NCBI GenBank assembly: GCA_017537175.1
Contig: JAFYLH010000029.1
Span: 16,698-80,697 of the forward strand
DNA: 64,000 nt
Reading direction: 5' to 3'
DNA from: Clostridia bacterium
Lineage (GTDB): Bacteria; Bacillota; Clostridia; Oscillospirales; CAG-272
Under the pieces are notes generated by a model. That model was not told the origin of the DNA. It saw only the letters and a program-made list of their open reading frames with translations, and did not search any database. A program made the position numbers and the translations under genes. Every line of letters begins with the position of its first letter. Positions within the stretch are counted from its first letter, which is position 1. Below are positions 1 to 9,206 of the stretch, piece after piece.

Positions 1-1482
1 CTCACGGTAGAACTCGTCACACTGACACTTAGCACCGCCCTTACAGTAGTAAACAGAGTCGGACATCGCAACCCATACAAAGCTGTTTGCACGACGGCCC
101 TTAAGCTGAGTCTTAACGTTTGTGATGATATTCTGCTGAACCTGAGGATCGGTCAGACAGGGGTCATCGTCCATATGATGGTTTGCATAGTAGCCCCAGT
201 TGGGCTGGAAGTCTGCGGGATCCTGACCAAGCGCGGGCATAGAGTGATAGAAGCTGGACTGAGAGAAGGAGCCTACGCCCTGTCTGAGCTTCTGGTCACC
301 GTAAGAATATGTGCCCTTGCTGAAGATATAGTCACGGTAGTTGATTGTGGTAGTCTCGGTATAACGCAGATCTGCGGGAACGGTATAAACGTTCTTGGGA
401 GCATAGGTCTCAAGGAAGCCGTAGAAGGTCACACCTGCATACTGCTCAAGGAACTCGTATACTGCGTAATGTGTACCGGAATGCTCCTCGTTTGAAGCAA
501 GGATAAGATTGCCGTTCTGTACTTCAATAAGAAGAGTATCGTAGTTGAAACCTGTACGATCAACGTTTACTGTAACGCCCTCACGGTTTGTCTTACCGAT
601 AAGGATCTCCTTTTCGCCGATCTCACGTGCTGTGTCCTTGTAGATAGGCAGGTCAAAGCCTGTTACCTTCTTAACATAGGACTGAAGCTCGTTTGCACAA
701 ACCGAAGCGTTCTGACCTGAAATGGTAGCTGTTGTACCGTATACGATGGTGTACTCGGAGATAGAGGTATCACCGATCATAATATCGCCTACAGCGGTCT
801 CTGCATTATAGCGAAGCTCCTTGTAGCTCATAAGGATCTGAGCTGCCTGAGCTCTTGTTGCGTTACCGTTGGGATTGAGGATGGGTGCGCCGTTCTCGGT
901 ACCCATACCGTTGATAAGTCCTGTGGTGGACATCCAGGTAATGCCTTCCTTTGCCCAGTCCTGAACCTTAGAAGCATCGCCGAACTTGTCAAATGCGGTT
1001 GCTCTTACGTCGGTAAGATCATAGTTATCCTCACCTGCTGCATAGAGGGAAAGGATACGTGCCATCTGTGCTCTGGTAATGCTGCCGTTGGGGTTGAAGG
1101 TAGTTTCTGTCATACCTGCAACGTAATTCTTTTCGTTTGCCCACTGAACAGCCTTTGCGTACCACTGGTTTACGGGTACGTCGGTAAATGCAGTCTTGCC
1201 TGTATAGGTAGACTGGTCAACACCCGAGAGTCTGAACAGAACTGTTACAAACATTGCTCTGGTCATAGATGCGTTGGGGGCAAACATATCTCCTGCGGAG
1301 TTGTTTGCAGAGAAGATACCTGCGTCGTAGGTATACTTAACCGCATTGTAGAACCAATGATTTGCTTTTACATCCTTGAAGGGCATACCTGTCTCGGGGT
1401 TTACCTCTGCCGCTGCCGCGGAAAAGGGGATAGCCGCTACGAGAGTAAGCACTACAAGAAGCATTGCGATAAATCTCTTCAT
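1..1482 (-). CDS. SLH-anchored DUF4838 surface protein (C-terminus cut by window edge)
   Basis: The visible 494 codons give a signal peptide (MKRFIAMLLVVLTL...SAAAA), three SLH modules over about residues 30-225 (each with the TRAM/TRAQ-type end), then the start of a DUF4838 region with the typical EILIGKTNRE and GTHYAVYEFLE elements. SLH modules bind secondary cell-wall polymers, so the protein should sit on the cell surface. The ATG is preceded by AAGGAGAAAATCT. The frame is open to base 1, so the C-terminus lies outside. Its first 230 codons are almost identical in DNA to those of the gene at 1602-4091, which points to recent duplication or gene conversion. DUF4838 has no firmly known activity; similarity to GH67-type alpha-glucuronidases is a family-level inference. 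Substrate unknown. Confidence 0.9.
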   Translation of the reverse strand, partial: MKRFIAMLLVVLTLVAAIPFSAAAAEVNPETGMPFKDVKANHWFYNAVKYTYDAGIFSANNSAGDMFAPNASMTRAMFVTVLFRLSGVDQSTYTGKTAFTDVPVNQWYAKAVQWANEKNYVAGMTETTFNPNGSITRAQMARILSLYAAGEDNYDLTDVRATAFDKFGDASKVQDWAKEGITWMSTTGLINGMGTENGAPILNPNGNATRAQAAQILMSYKELRYNAETAVGDIMIGDTSISEYTIVYGTTATISGQNASVCANELQSYVKKVTGFDLPIYKDTAREIGEKEILIGKTNREGVTVNVDRTGFNYDTLLIEVQNGNLILASNEEHSGTHYAVYEFLEQYAGVTFYGFLETYAPKNVYTVPADLRYTETTTINYRDYIFSKGTYSYGDQKLRQGVGSFSQSSFYHSMPALGQDPADFQPNWGYYANHHMDDDPCLTDPQVQQNIITNVKTQLKGRRANSFVWVAMSDSVYYCKGGAKCQCDEFYRE

Positions 1483-1542
1483 AGATTTTCTCCTTAAATA
1501 TTTTTGCGACACCCCGTCAAAGGGGCATCATAACCTATTGTA

Positions 1543-1571
1543 ATTATACAAAAAAGACCTGCAAAATGCAA
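1543..1571 (-). promoter_or_regulatory. Sigma-A promoter inside the preceding terminator
   Basis: On the minus strand TTGCAT (1566-1571) and TATAAT (1543-1548) are 17 bp apart and drive the gene starting at 1482. The -35 box is the loop-proximal part of the terminator stem of the upstream gene and the -10 box directly follows its T-run. Confidence 0.75.
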
Positions 1572-1580
1572 GTCTTTTTT
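1549..1580 (-). terminator. Terminator of the 1602-4091 gene
   Basis: Inverted repeat with a 14-bp stem (one G-U pair), AAA loop and a minus-strand run of six T. It lies 22 bp past the stop codon. It overlaps the promoter of the next gene. Confidence 0.8.
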
Positions 1581-1601
1581 TATATTTGTTATACCCGCCT
1601 C

Positions 1602-4091
1602 TTATTTGGCGTCGTTCTTCCAAGCGTTGGGATCACCGTCGATGGTCCAGTTAGAGGGAAGCTTGTAATTATCGTTTGCAAGAGTAGCAAGATAATCGCC
1701 GTAAGCCTGATTTATAACCTTGAATGCCTCAAGATCGGCATCAGAACCTGAGCGGCGGTAGGTCTCGTATGCCACGCAAACCTCGATATACTTGATCTGT
1801 GTTGCAGAGCGTCTTACGTTGAGCTTCTGCTCCTCGGTGCAAGCCAGCTCCTCTGCCTTTTCCCAGAGGTAAACAAGGTTGTCAAGGTTTTCAAGGTACT
1901 GCTCGTAGCTGATGATCTGATCCCAGCGGTTCTGAGTCCAGATATGCCACTCGTTCTCGGCACCAAGCTCGTGGGTAATATCGATATACTCACGGATATA
2001 GCTCCAGCCGTCGCCGTAGAAGGCTTCAAGGAAGGACTCAACATAGCCCCAGTACTCTGCCTCGGTCATATCCTTTTCCCACATAAGCTTGGAGGTAAGA
2101 TAGGTCTTGAGCTCGGGGAAGGATGCGTTATGCGAGCAGTCGCCGAGGGTATAGATGCCCCATACGCCTTCATCCTGGAAGAACTTATAGTTCTCGTACA
2201 TCTGATGGATGATCGGGAAGGGAGAGTCAGCATAAATGTCACCGCCGATATAATCCCATACAAAGAGGTTGTCGCAAACTGCCTTGTAGCTCTCGTAAAC
2301 CTCTAAGAACTTAACGTTGTTGTTATGGTTGTTCTTGCAGTTGGGGTCTGTGATAGCATGTGCAGAGCAAGCGCTGTCTGTACAGATACAGATAATAACG
2401 TTATCGGAGATCTCGTCCCAGCTCTCGGTGTTCTTGAGCTTGACCCAAGTATACTTGTATGCAAGACCGATGATCTGATAATCTGCAAAATATGCGTGCT
2501 CGGGGTTGGTCTCGGCCTCCTTCTTGATAGCCTCGCCTACCTTGTCAAGGAGTACAACATAGTTACTGTATCTGCCGTGATCACGGTAGAAGGTTGCACA
2601 GGTACAGCCTGCGGCTATATCCTCTGCGTTTCTGCCGTTACAGCCTGCCTCGCCGTCTGCCTGAGTAACCCACATAAGCTTGTCGTGAGGCTTTTCGGAA
2701 AGATAGGTTATAACATTGTCAATAACGTTCTGCACGTGGTCGGGACGGGTCAGGCAGGGGTCGGGACTGAGGTACTGGGATACGTGGTAGCTCCAGTCTG
2801 TTCTGTAGACCTCGGGATCTGCCGCAAGTCCGGGAAGAGTGTGAACGATGTTAGCAAATGTATAGTAGTTGATATCGTTACGGAGATTGATATCTGTTTC
2901 CTTGTTGTAGTCTCTGGTGTGGTTCATACGGTAGTGAACCTGAGTACCCTCGGTATACTTATAGTCAGCGGGGATCTCTACAACGTTCTTGGAAGCGATG
3001 GTCTCAAGGGCACCGAAGAAGGTGTAACCGAGGAACTCCTCGCAGAACTCAAGAACTGCATATGCAGTACCCGAGTATTCCTCGCTTGAAGCAAGGATAA
3101 GGTAGTTGCCCTGAACCTCGATAAGAAGGGTGTCACCGTCAAAGCCTGTACGGTCGATATTTACCACAGCATTTTCACGGTTGGTACGGCCGATAAGGAT
3201 CTCCTTTGCACCGACATCATGCTCGGTGTCCTTATATACAGAAAGCTCGATGCCTGTAGCGGTAGCGATATACTTTCTTAACTGCTCCGCACACTGTGCA
3301 GCAGTCCATGTATCCTCTTCGTTTTTGTTAAGGGTAGCGGTCTCACCGTATACGATGGTGTACTCGGAAAGAGCGTTGTCTGCGATATAGAACTCACCGA
3401 TAGGAGTTTCCTTGCCGTAGCGAAGCTCCTTGTAGCTCATAAGGATCTGAGCTGCCTGAGCTCTTGTTGCAGTTCCGTTAGGGTTAAGGATGGGAGCGCC
3501 GTTCTCGGTACCCATACCGTTGATAAGACCTGTGGTGGACATCCAGGTAATACCTTCCTTTGCCCAATCCTGAACCTTTGCCGCATCACCGAACTTGTCA
3601 AATGCGGTAGTTCTTACGTCGGTAAGGTCATAGTTATCCTCACCTGCTGCATAGAGGGAAAGGATACGTGCCATCTGAGCTCTGGTAATGCTGCCGTTGG
3701 GGTTAAATGTAGTCTCGGTCATACCTGCTACATAGTTCTTTTCGTTTGCCCACTGAACAGCCTTTGCGTACCACTGGTTTACGCCTACGTCGGTAAATGC
3801 AGTCTTGCCTGTATAGGCAGACTGGTCAACACCCGACAGTCTGAACAGAACTGTTACAAACATTGCTCTGGTCATAGATGCGTTGGGGGCAAACATATCT
3901 CCTGCGGAGTTGTTTGCAGAGAAGATACCTGCGTCGTAGGTATACTTAACTGCATTGTAGAACCAATGATTTGCTTTTACATCCTTAAAGGGCATACCTG
4001 TCTCGGGGTTTACCTCTGCCGCTGCTGCGGAAAAGGGGATAGCCGCTACGAGAGTAAGCACTACAAGAAGCATTGCGATAAATCTCTTCAT
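1602..4091 (-). CDS. SLH-anchored DUF4838 surface protein
   Basis: 829 residues. Signal peptide 1-25, three SLH modules at about 30-225, then an N-terminal alpha/beta domain resembling the first domain of GH67/GH20 enzymes (EILIGRTNRE, YLILASSEEYSGTAYAV), then the DUF4838 body with the cysteine clusters CNGRN...CTCATF and CICTDSACSAHA. The same architecture occurs at 6656-9124. The protein is probably exported and held on the wall by its SLH modules. The gene is monocistronic: own promoter (4123-4151) and terminator. The ATG has AAGGAGATAAATT before it. A surface glycosidase acting on uronic-acid-bearing glycans is an inference from the fold family and from the uronate-isomerase homologue at 9.3 kb; no catalytic residue was assigned. 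Confidence 0.9.
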   Translation of the reverse strand: MKRFIAMLLVVLTLVAAIPFSAAAAEVNPETGMPFKDVKANHWFYNAVKYTYDAGIFSANNSAGDMFAPNASMTRAMFVTVLFRLSGVDQSAYTGKTAFTDVGVNQWYAKAVQWANEKNYVAGMTETTFNPNGSITRAQMARILSLYAAGEDNYDLTDVRTTAFDKFGDAAKVQDWAKEGITWMSTTGLINGMGTENGAPILNPNGTATRAQAAQILMSYKELRYGKETPIGEFYIADNALSEYTIVYGETATLNKNEEDTWTAAQCAEQLRKYIATATGIELSVYKDTEHDVGAKEILIGRTNRENAVVNIDRTGFDGDTLLIEVQGNYLILASSEEYSGTAYAVLEFCEEFLGYTFFGALETIASKNVVEIPADYKYTEGTQVHYRMNHTRDYNKETDINLRNDINYYTFANIVHTLPGLAADPEVYRTDWSYHVSQYLSPDPCLTRPDHVQNVIDNVITYLSEKPHDKLMWVTQADGEAGCNGRNAEDIAAGCTCATFYRDHGRYSNYVVLLDKVGEAIKKEAETNPEHAYFADYQIIGLAYKYTWVKLKNTESWDEISDNVIICICTDSACSAHAITDPNCKNNHNNNVKFLEVYESYKAVCDNLFVWDYIGGDIYADSPFPIIHQMYENYKFFQDEGVWGIYTLGDCSHNASFPELKTYLTSKLMWEKDMTEAEYWGYVESFLEAFYGDGWSYIREYIDITHELGAENEWHIWTQNRWDQIISYEQYLENLDNLVYLWEKAEELACTEEQKLNVRRSATQIKYIEVCVAYETYRRSGSDADLEAFKVINQAYGDYLATLANDNYKLPSNWTIDGDPNAWKNDAK

Positions 4092-4122
4092 AATTTATCT
4101 CCTTACATATATTAATGGAATT

Positions 4123-4151
4123 ATTTTATCATTTTTTAGCCGTTTTGTCAA
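4123..4151 (-). promoter_or_regulatory. Sigma-A promoter for 1602-4091
   Basis: TTGACA (4146-4151), 17-bp spacer, TAAAAT (4123-4128) on the minus strand, about 32 bp before the start codon. Confidence 0.85.
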
Positions 4152-4269
4152 CTCATTTCCGAAATAATCAATTCTATTGGCGTTGGTATCTTTCTTTTGG
4201 AATGTGTATGCGTATCATAACATAATCTATACTATTAGTGTGGATAATATACTGATAGGTGGTGTAAGT

Positions 4270-4590
4270 ATGGATCTTAAAACAATAGGTAAAAATATAC
4301 GCAAATACAGAGTGATGAAAAAGCTCCGTCAGGAAGACCTTGCTGAAAGAGCTGATTTGAGCGTCAATTACGTAGGAGCGATAGAACGCGGCGAGAAGAT
4401 ACCCGCCCTTGAGACCCTGCTGACTATCATCAATGTTCTTGAAGTGTCGGCGGATATGGTGCTTTGCGACGTTCTGAATACAGGCTATATGGTCAAGAAC
4501 TCTATGTTAACCGAAAAATTAGAAAAGCTTTCTCCCGAGGAGCGTTCAAGGATATACGACGTCATAGACGCAATGATACGTCATTCATAA
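4270..4590 (+). CDS. XRE-family HTH transcription regulator
   Basis: 106 residues. Residues 1-65 form a Cro/C1-type helix-turn-helix (IGKNIRKYR...QEDLAERADLS...YVGAIERGEKIP). The remainder is a short helical tail (LTEKLEKLSPEERSRIYDVI). The ATG at 4270 was chosen because AGGTGGTG lies just before it; an in-frame upstream TTG extension has no ribosome site and does not fit the family. It sits alone between two DUF4838 genes on the other strand, followed by its own terminator. A local role in controlling the neighbours is possible but nothing in the sequence proves it. Confidence 0.9.
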   Translation: MDLKTIGKNIRKYRVMKKLRQEDLAERADLSVNYVGAIERGEKIPALETLLTIINVLEVSADMVLCDVLNTGYMVKNSMLTEKLEKLSPEERSRIYDVIDAMIRHS

Positions 4591-4604
4591 TATATAATAA
4601 AATC

Positions 4605-4630
4605 AAGATCCGCCATAGCGGATCTTTTCC
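4605..4630 (+). terminator. Terminator of the HTH gene
   Basis: 9-bp perfect stem AAGATCCGC/GCGGATCTT, CATA loop, then TTTTCC. Confidence 0.8.
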
Positions 4631-4633
4631 TTA

Positions 4634-4722
4634 ACGACACCGCAGGTGTCATTTCATGGCAAAGCCATTTCACGACCGAAGGTCATTTCACGAAAGCCAA
4701 AGGCTTTCATTTCATTATCAAT
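4634..4722. repeat. Mini-hairpin array with ATTTCA spacers
   Basis: Four tiny perfect hairpins follow each other: GACACC-GCA-GGTGTC, TGGC-AAA-GCCA, GACC-GAA-GGTC and GAAAGCC-AAA-GGCTTTC. Each is followed by ATTTCA or ATTTCAC. Stem sequences differ while the spacer is fixed. No coding potential. A related array lies at 24379-24572. Confidence 0.7.
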
Positions 4723-4723
4723 A

Positions 4724-4763
4724 AAACAAAGGCTTTTGACCAAAGGGTCAAAAGCCTTTTTAT
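4724..4763 (-). terminator. Terminator of the 4769-6553 gene
   Basis: 14-bp perfect stem AAAGGCTTTTGACC with a four-base loop; T-rich on both strands, so probably works in both directions. Confidence 0.8.
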
Positions 4764-4768
4764 ACTGA

Positions 4769-6553
4769 TTAAAGCTCCCACTCACGGGTGATAAGACGTC
4801 TGTCTGCTGCCTCTGTGAAGATCCAGTCAAACTCTACGCCTGTACCGTAGAAGTGATGATGCGCCCACTCGATGGGAGGACGGCGGAAGTTGAGCTTGGG
4901 AGGCCAAGCGTAGCCTTCCTTCCAGCAGCTGTTGTACTTAACGGTATCGTTGTAGAAGTTCTGGTTCTCAACAACGTACCAGAGCTGAGTATCTCTGTCG
5001 CCCTTTACGAAGCGGTCGTTATACTCGAGACAGAGCTTAACGAATCTCCACTGAATGGAGGAACGGTGAACGCGGTCAACAAGATCCTTGTCGCCTGTTT
5101 CCTTAGCCATGTTCTCGGCATCTTCCCACCACTTCTTGCAATCCTCGTATCTTGCCTTGTAGTCCTCAAGCTTGATAACCTCAAAGGGATCGGAGAAGAG
5201 GTCGCAGTGGTTCTTGGAAGCTGCTTCGCTTGTGAAGTCGATCCAGTTAAGGATGTTCTTCCAGCCGGGACCGTAGTATGCTTCCATGAACTCGTGCATG
5301 TGAGCATAGTACTCTTCCTCGGACATATAGGGATTCCACATAAGCTTAGCGTGGAGGTAGGAACGAAGCTCTGCGAACTCGCAGTGGTTAGAAATATAGT
5401 TAGCCTCGGGATAATAACCCTTAACGTTGTTTTCCGCAAACCATCTCATATTCTTGTGCATGATCTTGAGGTTGGGGAAGGGACAGTGGAACCAGGAGTA
5501 GTTTACAGAGTAGTCCCAAACGTAGATCTTCTCTGCCTTTTCGTTCCAGCCCTCAAGGTCGCGCTTGAAGTCGGAGTTCTGCCAGCAGGAATCATCGTTG
5601 AATGCGTGGTTGGGACACATCTCCATGGGACAGAGCTTGATAACAATGTTATCACGGCACTTGGTCTTGGGAGGCTTACGTGTATACTGGTAAGCAAATG
5701 TCTGAAGCTTAAGCTTGGGGAACTTCTCGCGCAGACCGTCGGAAAGAGCGTTCATAAAGCGGATGGTAGTACCGGCTCTGGAGCCCTCCTCCTCGTTGAT
5801 CTTCTTACATCTCTCACACTGACAGTCGTTCTGGTTGTCATTCTGGGAGATCTCAAAGAGCTCGATCCAAGGCTTCTCTTCCATTTCCTCTTCGATCTTC
5901 TTGATTACAAGCGCAATATTATCGGGATCGGACAGACAGGGCTGCTTGTCGCGGGTATCCTCAAAATAGTGGCTCATAGAGTGGATAGCGCCGCCCCAAC
6001 GGAGCTCTCCACCGTACTCGGGACCGAAGTCACGGTAGTTACCGTTGATATGAGCCTTAACAGCCCATTCCTTGGGTCTTGCACATACCCAGTCAAGCTC
6101 ACGGTACTCAAATACGGGTGTGTAGCTTTCGTTGATCTCGCCTACCTCGATTACCTCGGGAGCCTTGCACATCTCAAGATCCTTGGTGAAGAATCTCCAG
6201 CCCATATATCTCTCGATGAACTCGTATACACCGTACATACCGCCTCTGCGGCTGCCGCCTGCGATAAGCAGCTTGGTGCCCTCGGTACGGATAACGTAGC
6301 CGTCCTCTTCAAGAGGCTCACGGTCGAATGCAAGAGCGTTAACCTCGCGGTCGCTCTTACCTACGATGATCTCACGGTCAGCCTTAGCTGTGCCGTCAAC
6401 GATATCAAGCTTTGCACCTGTGGTGAGCTCAATATATTTCTTAAGCTCCTTTGCTCCTGTCTTCTCAGCGGGAAGACTCTCTTCCATGCTGACGATAACG
6501 TACTCGGAAATATCAGCGCCGAGGAGCTTCATTGTTCTTTTGGTCATTTCCAT
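4769..6553 (-). CDS. DUF4838 protein, cytoplasmic form
   Basis: 594 residues with no signal peptide and no SLH modules. The N-terminal 130 residues match the GH67/GH20 accessory-domain type (AKELKKYIELTTGAKL, REIIVGKSDRE, GGMYGVYEFIERYMGWRFFT). The DUF4838 body follows, with the CQCERCKKINEEEG cysteine cluster typical of the family, FEISQNDNQND before it, and PMEMCPNHAFNDD and YVWDYSVNYSWF later. The start has AAGGAGAAAGAACT before it. It is transcribed from a promoter that overlaps the terminator of 6656-9124. Lacking an export signal, it could process imported oligosaccharides inside the cell; this is inference. Its closest relative in the window is the protein at 33167-34894. Confidence 0.88.
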   Translation of the reverse strand: MEMTKRTMKLLGADISEYVIVSMEESLPAEKTGAKELKKYIELTTGAKLDIVDGTAKADREIIVGKSDREVNALAFDREPLEEDGYVIRTEGTKLLIAGGSRRGGMYGVYEFIERYMGWRFFTKDLEMCKAPEVIEVGEINESYTPVFEYRELDWVCARPKEWAVKAHINGNYRDFGPEYGGELRWGGAIHSMSHYFEDTRDKQPCLSDPDNIALVIKKIEEEMEEKPWIELFEISQNDNQNDCQCERCKKINEEEGSRAGTTIRFMNALSDGLREKFPKLKLQTFAYQYTRKPPKTKCRDNIVIKLCPMEMCPNHAFNDDSCWQNSDFKRDLEGWNEKAEKIYVWDYSVNYSWFHCPFPNLKIMHKNMRWFAENNVKGYYPEANYISNHCEFAELRSYLHAKLMWNPYMSEEEYYAHMHEFMEAYYGPGWKNILNWIDFTSEAASKNHCDLFSDPFEVIKLEDYKARYEDCKKWWEDAENMAKETGDKDLVDRVHRSSIQWRFVKLCLEYNDRFVKGDRDTQLWYVVENQNFYNDTVKYNSCWKEGYAWPPKLNFRRPPIEWAHHHFYGTGVEFDWIFTEAADRRLITREWEL

Positions 6554-6588
6554 AGTTCTTTCTCCTTACGGGGATTGTAGTTATGTTT

Positions 6589-6617
6589 ATTATACAAAAA
6601 AGGCTCGCAAAAAGCAA
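6589..6617 (-). promoter_or_regulatory. Sigma-A promoter inside the preceding terminator
   Basis: Minus strand TTGCTT (6612-6617), 17-bp spacer, TATAAT (6589-6594), upstream of the start at 6553. Same layout as at 1543-1571: the -35 comes from the terminator stem and the -10 follows the T-run. Confidence 0.75.
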
Positions 6618-6624
6618 GCCTTTT
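6596..6624 (-). terminator. Terminator of the 6656-9124 gene
   Basis: Stem AAAAGGCTTGC/GCGAGCCTTTT (one G-U pair) with T-run on the minus strand; 32 bp after the stop codon. Confidence 0.78.
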
Positions 6625-6655
6625 ATGGTATTTTATATGTTAATAATATTGTTTA

Positions 6656-9124
6656 TTAACTCTCGTCCGGCATCCAATCATCGGGGTTGCCGTCTACCGT
6701 CCAGTTGGAGGGAAGGCTGAACTGATGATGCTCGAGAGTAGAGATATAGTCGGCATATGCAAGGTTCAGCTCCTTGAACGCCTCAAAGTCTGCTTCGTTT
6801 CCCGAAAGCGCATACTTTCTGTATGCCATACATACCTCAACGTATCTCATCTGCAGAGCGCCGCGGCGGACGTTGAGTCTCTCGGTATCGTTGCTTGCCA
6901 GAGCCTCAGCCTTGTCCCAGAGGGATCTGAGATAATCATAATTTTCAAGGTACTGTTCATAGGTGATTACCTGATCCCAGCGGTTCTGAGTCCAGATATG
7001 CCATTCGTTCTCATAGGCAAGATCGTGAGTAACCTCGATATATTCACGGATATAGGTCCAACCGTCACCGTAGAAGCCGCGCAGGAAGGTGTCAACGTGA
7101 TTCCAGTATTCGGTCTCGGTCATATCGGTCTCCCACTGGAGCTTACCTGTAAGGTAGGTCTTAAGCTCGGGGAAGGATGCGTTGTGTGTACAGTCGCCCA
7201 TTACGTATGTGCCCCATACTCCGGTATCGTTATAGAGCTTGAAATTCTCATACATCTGATGGATAACAGGGAAAGGAAGGTCGGAGTAGTTACCGCCGAT
7301 ATAATCCCATACAAAGAGGTTGGGACAGATAGCGGCATACGCCTTGTAAACGTTGTAGAACTCAATGTTACTGTTAGACTTGTTCTTACAGTTGGGATCG
7401 GTGATTGCGTGTGCCGAGCATGCGTTGTCGGTACAGATACACATAATGATATTTTCGTTAATATCCCAAGACTCGGTGTTCTTTGGAGCAACACAGGTGT
7501 ACTTGTATACCATGCCTACAATATAGTAATCGGCAAGATATTCCCAGCCCTCTTCCTTTGAGGCCTCCTGCACCGCATCCGCAACCATATCAAGGATGTT
7601 GAGGTAAGTGGAACAACGTCCGTACTGACGGTAAAAGTCACCGCAGACACAACCGTTACGAACATCCTCGGGGGTTCTGCCGTTACAGTAATAGTCACGG
7701 TCTGACTGGCATACCCATACCATATTGTTATTCGGCTTATTCTTGATACGTGTGATAACGTTTGCCACTATGTTAGCCTGAATATCGGGACGGGTAAGAC
7801 AGGGATCGTTTGTCAGATAATAGTCGTCGTGGATACCGCTGCCGGTACCGTACTCCTCGGGGGAGATGGCAAACTCGGGCATGGTGTGCATCAGGTTGGC
7901 AAAAGAATACGCCGTATCCTCCTGAGCGCGAAGCTGTGCGGTCTGCTCGTATCTCTTGTTATAGTTCATACGGTACTTCATGTCGGTGGTCTCGGTATAG
8001 TAAAGATCAGCGGGGATCTTGACCGAGTTCTTGGGTGTGATCATCTCGATGGTCACAAGGAACTCGTAACCCAGATAGTTCTCACAGAACTCATATACCG
8101 CGTTATAGGTACCTGCATATTTTTCGTTGGAGGCAAGGATAAGATAGTTGCCCTGCACCTCTATGATAAGAGCATCGGAATCGTCTTCAAACTTAGCTCT
8201 GTCTATATTTACAAGTCCTCCGTCCTCACGGTTGGTCTTGCCTATGAGGATCTCCTTGTCGTTTGCTTCTATAGCTCTGGGCTCGGTGTCAGCCACAACA
8301 GGCAGATCAAGTCCGGTTGCCTGCTTGATATATTTATGAAGCTCGCTTGCAGCCTCTTTGCCGCTGTAGATCTCGCCCTCGGTGCCTGTAACACCGTAAA
8401 CTATGGTGTATTCGGACAGGTTATTTTCACCGATAAGCACCTCGCCTATGGGATACTCGGCATTATAGCGAAGCTCGCAGTAGCTCATAAGTATCTGAGC
8501 CGCCTGAGCTCTGGTCGCATTGCCGTTGGGATTGAGGATGGGAGCGCCCTTTTCTGTACCCATACCGTTGATCAATCCTGTGGTGGACATCCAGGTAATA
8601 CCTTCCTTTGCCCAGGACTGAACCTTGTCCGCATCGGCAAACTTATTAAAAGCAGATTCCCTTACGTCGGTGATGTCGTAGCTATCCTCGCCTGCCGCAT
8701 AGAGGGAAAGGATACGCGCCATCTGAGCTCTGGTGATCTTGCCGTTGGGATTAAAGGTAGTTTCGGTCATACCCGCAACGTAGTTCTTTTTGTTTGCCCA
8801 TTCTACAGCCTTGGCATACCACTGGTTTACCGGAACATCGGTAAATACGGTCTTGCCTGTGTAGGCAGACTGGTCTGTACCCGACAGTCTGAACAGAACC
8901 GTTACGAACATAGCTCTGGTCATGGTGGTATTAGGCGCAAAAAGGTCGCCTGCCGCGTTATTGGCAGAGAAAATGCCCTTTTCGTAGGTGTATTTTACCG
9001 CATTATAGAACCAGTGGCTCTCCTTTACGTCCTTAAAGGGAAAAGCCTCGTCGGCAGACACCGACACGGGTATAATGCTCATCAGTGTGAATATCACAAG
9101 AAGTAATGAAATAAGTCTTTTCAT
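6656..9124 (-). CDS. SLH-anchored DUF4838 surface protein
   Basis: 822 residues. Signal peptide 1-25 (MKRLISLLLVIFTLMSIIPVSVSADE), three SLH modules at about 27-222, then the DUF4838 region with the same cysteine clusters as its neighbour at 1602-4091 (CNGRTPEDVRNGCVCGDFYR, CICTDNACSAHA). The family body is colinear with the other SLH protein but clearly more diverged than the pair at the left edge. The ATG has GGAGCAGGCTCT before it. It is read from a perfect promoter (9154-9182) that is back to back with the promoter of the uronate-isomerase operon, so the two units may respond to the same signal. The likely role is binding or cleaving a glycan at the cell surface; the substrate cannot be read from the sequence. 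Confidence 0.9.
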   Translation of the reverse strand: MKRLISLLLVIFTLMSIIPVSVSADEAFPFKDVKESHWFYNAVKYTYEKGIFSANNAAGDLFAPNTTMTRAMFVTVLFRLSGTDQSAYTGKTVFTDVPVNQWYAKAVEWANKKNYVAGMTETTFNPNGKITRAQMARILSLYAAGEDSYDITDVRESAFNKFADADKVQSWAKEGITWMSTTGLINGMGTEKGAPILNPNGNATRAQAAQILMSYCELRYNAEYPIGEVLIGENNLSEYTIVYGVTGTEGEIYSGKEAASELHKYIKQATGLDLPVVADTEPRAIEANDKEILIGKTNREDGGLVNIDRAKFEDDSDALIIEVQGNYLILASNEKYAGTYNAVYEFCENYLGYEFLVTIEMITPKNSVKIPADLYYTETTDMKYRMNYNKRYEQTAQLRAQEDTAYSFANLMHTMPEFAISPEEYGTGSGIHDDYYLTNDPCLTRPDIQANIVANVITRIKNKPNNNMVWVCQSDRDYYCNGRTPEDVRNGCVCGDFYRQYGRCSTYLNILDMVADAVQEASKEEGWEYLADYYIVGMVYKYTCVAPKNTESWDINENIIMCICTDNACSAHAITDPNCKNKSNSNIEFYNVYKAYAAICPNLFVWDYIGGNYSDLPFPVIHQMYENFKLYNDTGVWGTYVMGDCTHNASFPELKTYLTGKLQWETDMTETEYWNHVDTFLRGFYGDGWTYIREYIEVTHDLAYENEWHIWTQNRWDQVITYEQYLENYDYLRSLWDKAEALASNDTERLNVRRGALQMRYVEVCMAYRKYALSGNEADFEAFKELNLAYADYISTLEHHQFSLPSNWTVDGNPDDWMPDES

Positions 9125-9153
9125 AGAGCCTGCTCCTTTTGATTTATGGGATA

Positions 9154-9182
9154 ATTATACCTTAAAATTATATACTTGTCAA
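9154..9182 (-). promoter_or_regulatory. Consensus promoter for 6656-9124
   Basis: TTGACA (9177-9182), 17-bp spacer, TATAAT (9154-9159): a perfect sigma-A match on the minus strand. Confidence 0.9.
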
Positions 9183-9206
9183 TAATGATGAATTTTCTCA
9201 ATTTCA

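Noticed and set aside
4634..4722. CRISPR or tRNA cluster
   Set aside because: Hairpin stems are 4-7 bp and variable, spacers are 6-7 bp; no tRNA arms.
4853..6580. Long plus-strand open frame (575 codons) opposite the DUF4838 gene
   Set aside because: Mirror of the real gene caused by its codon bias; translation is Val/Leu-rich without motif, and there is no ribosome site.
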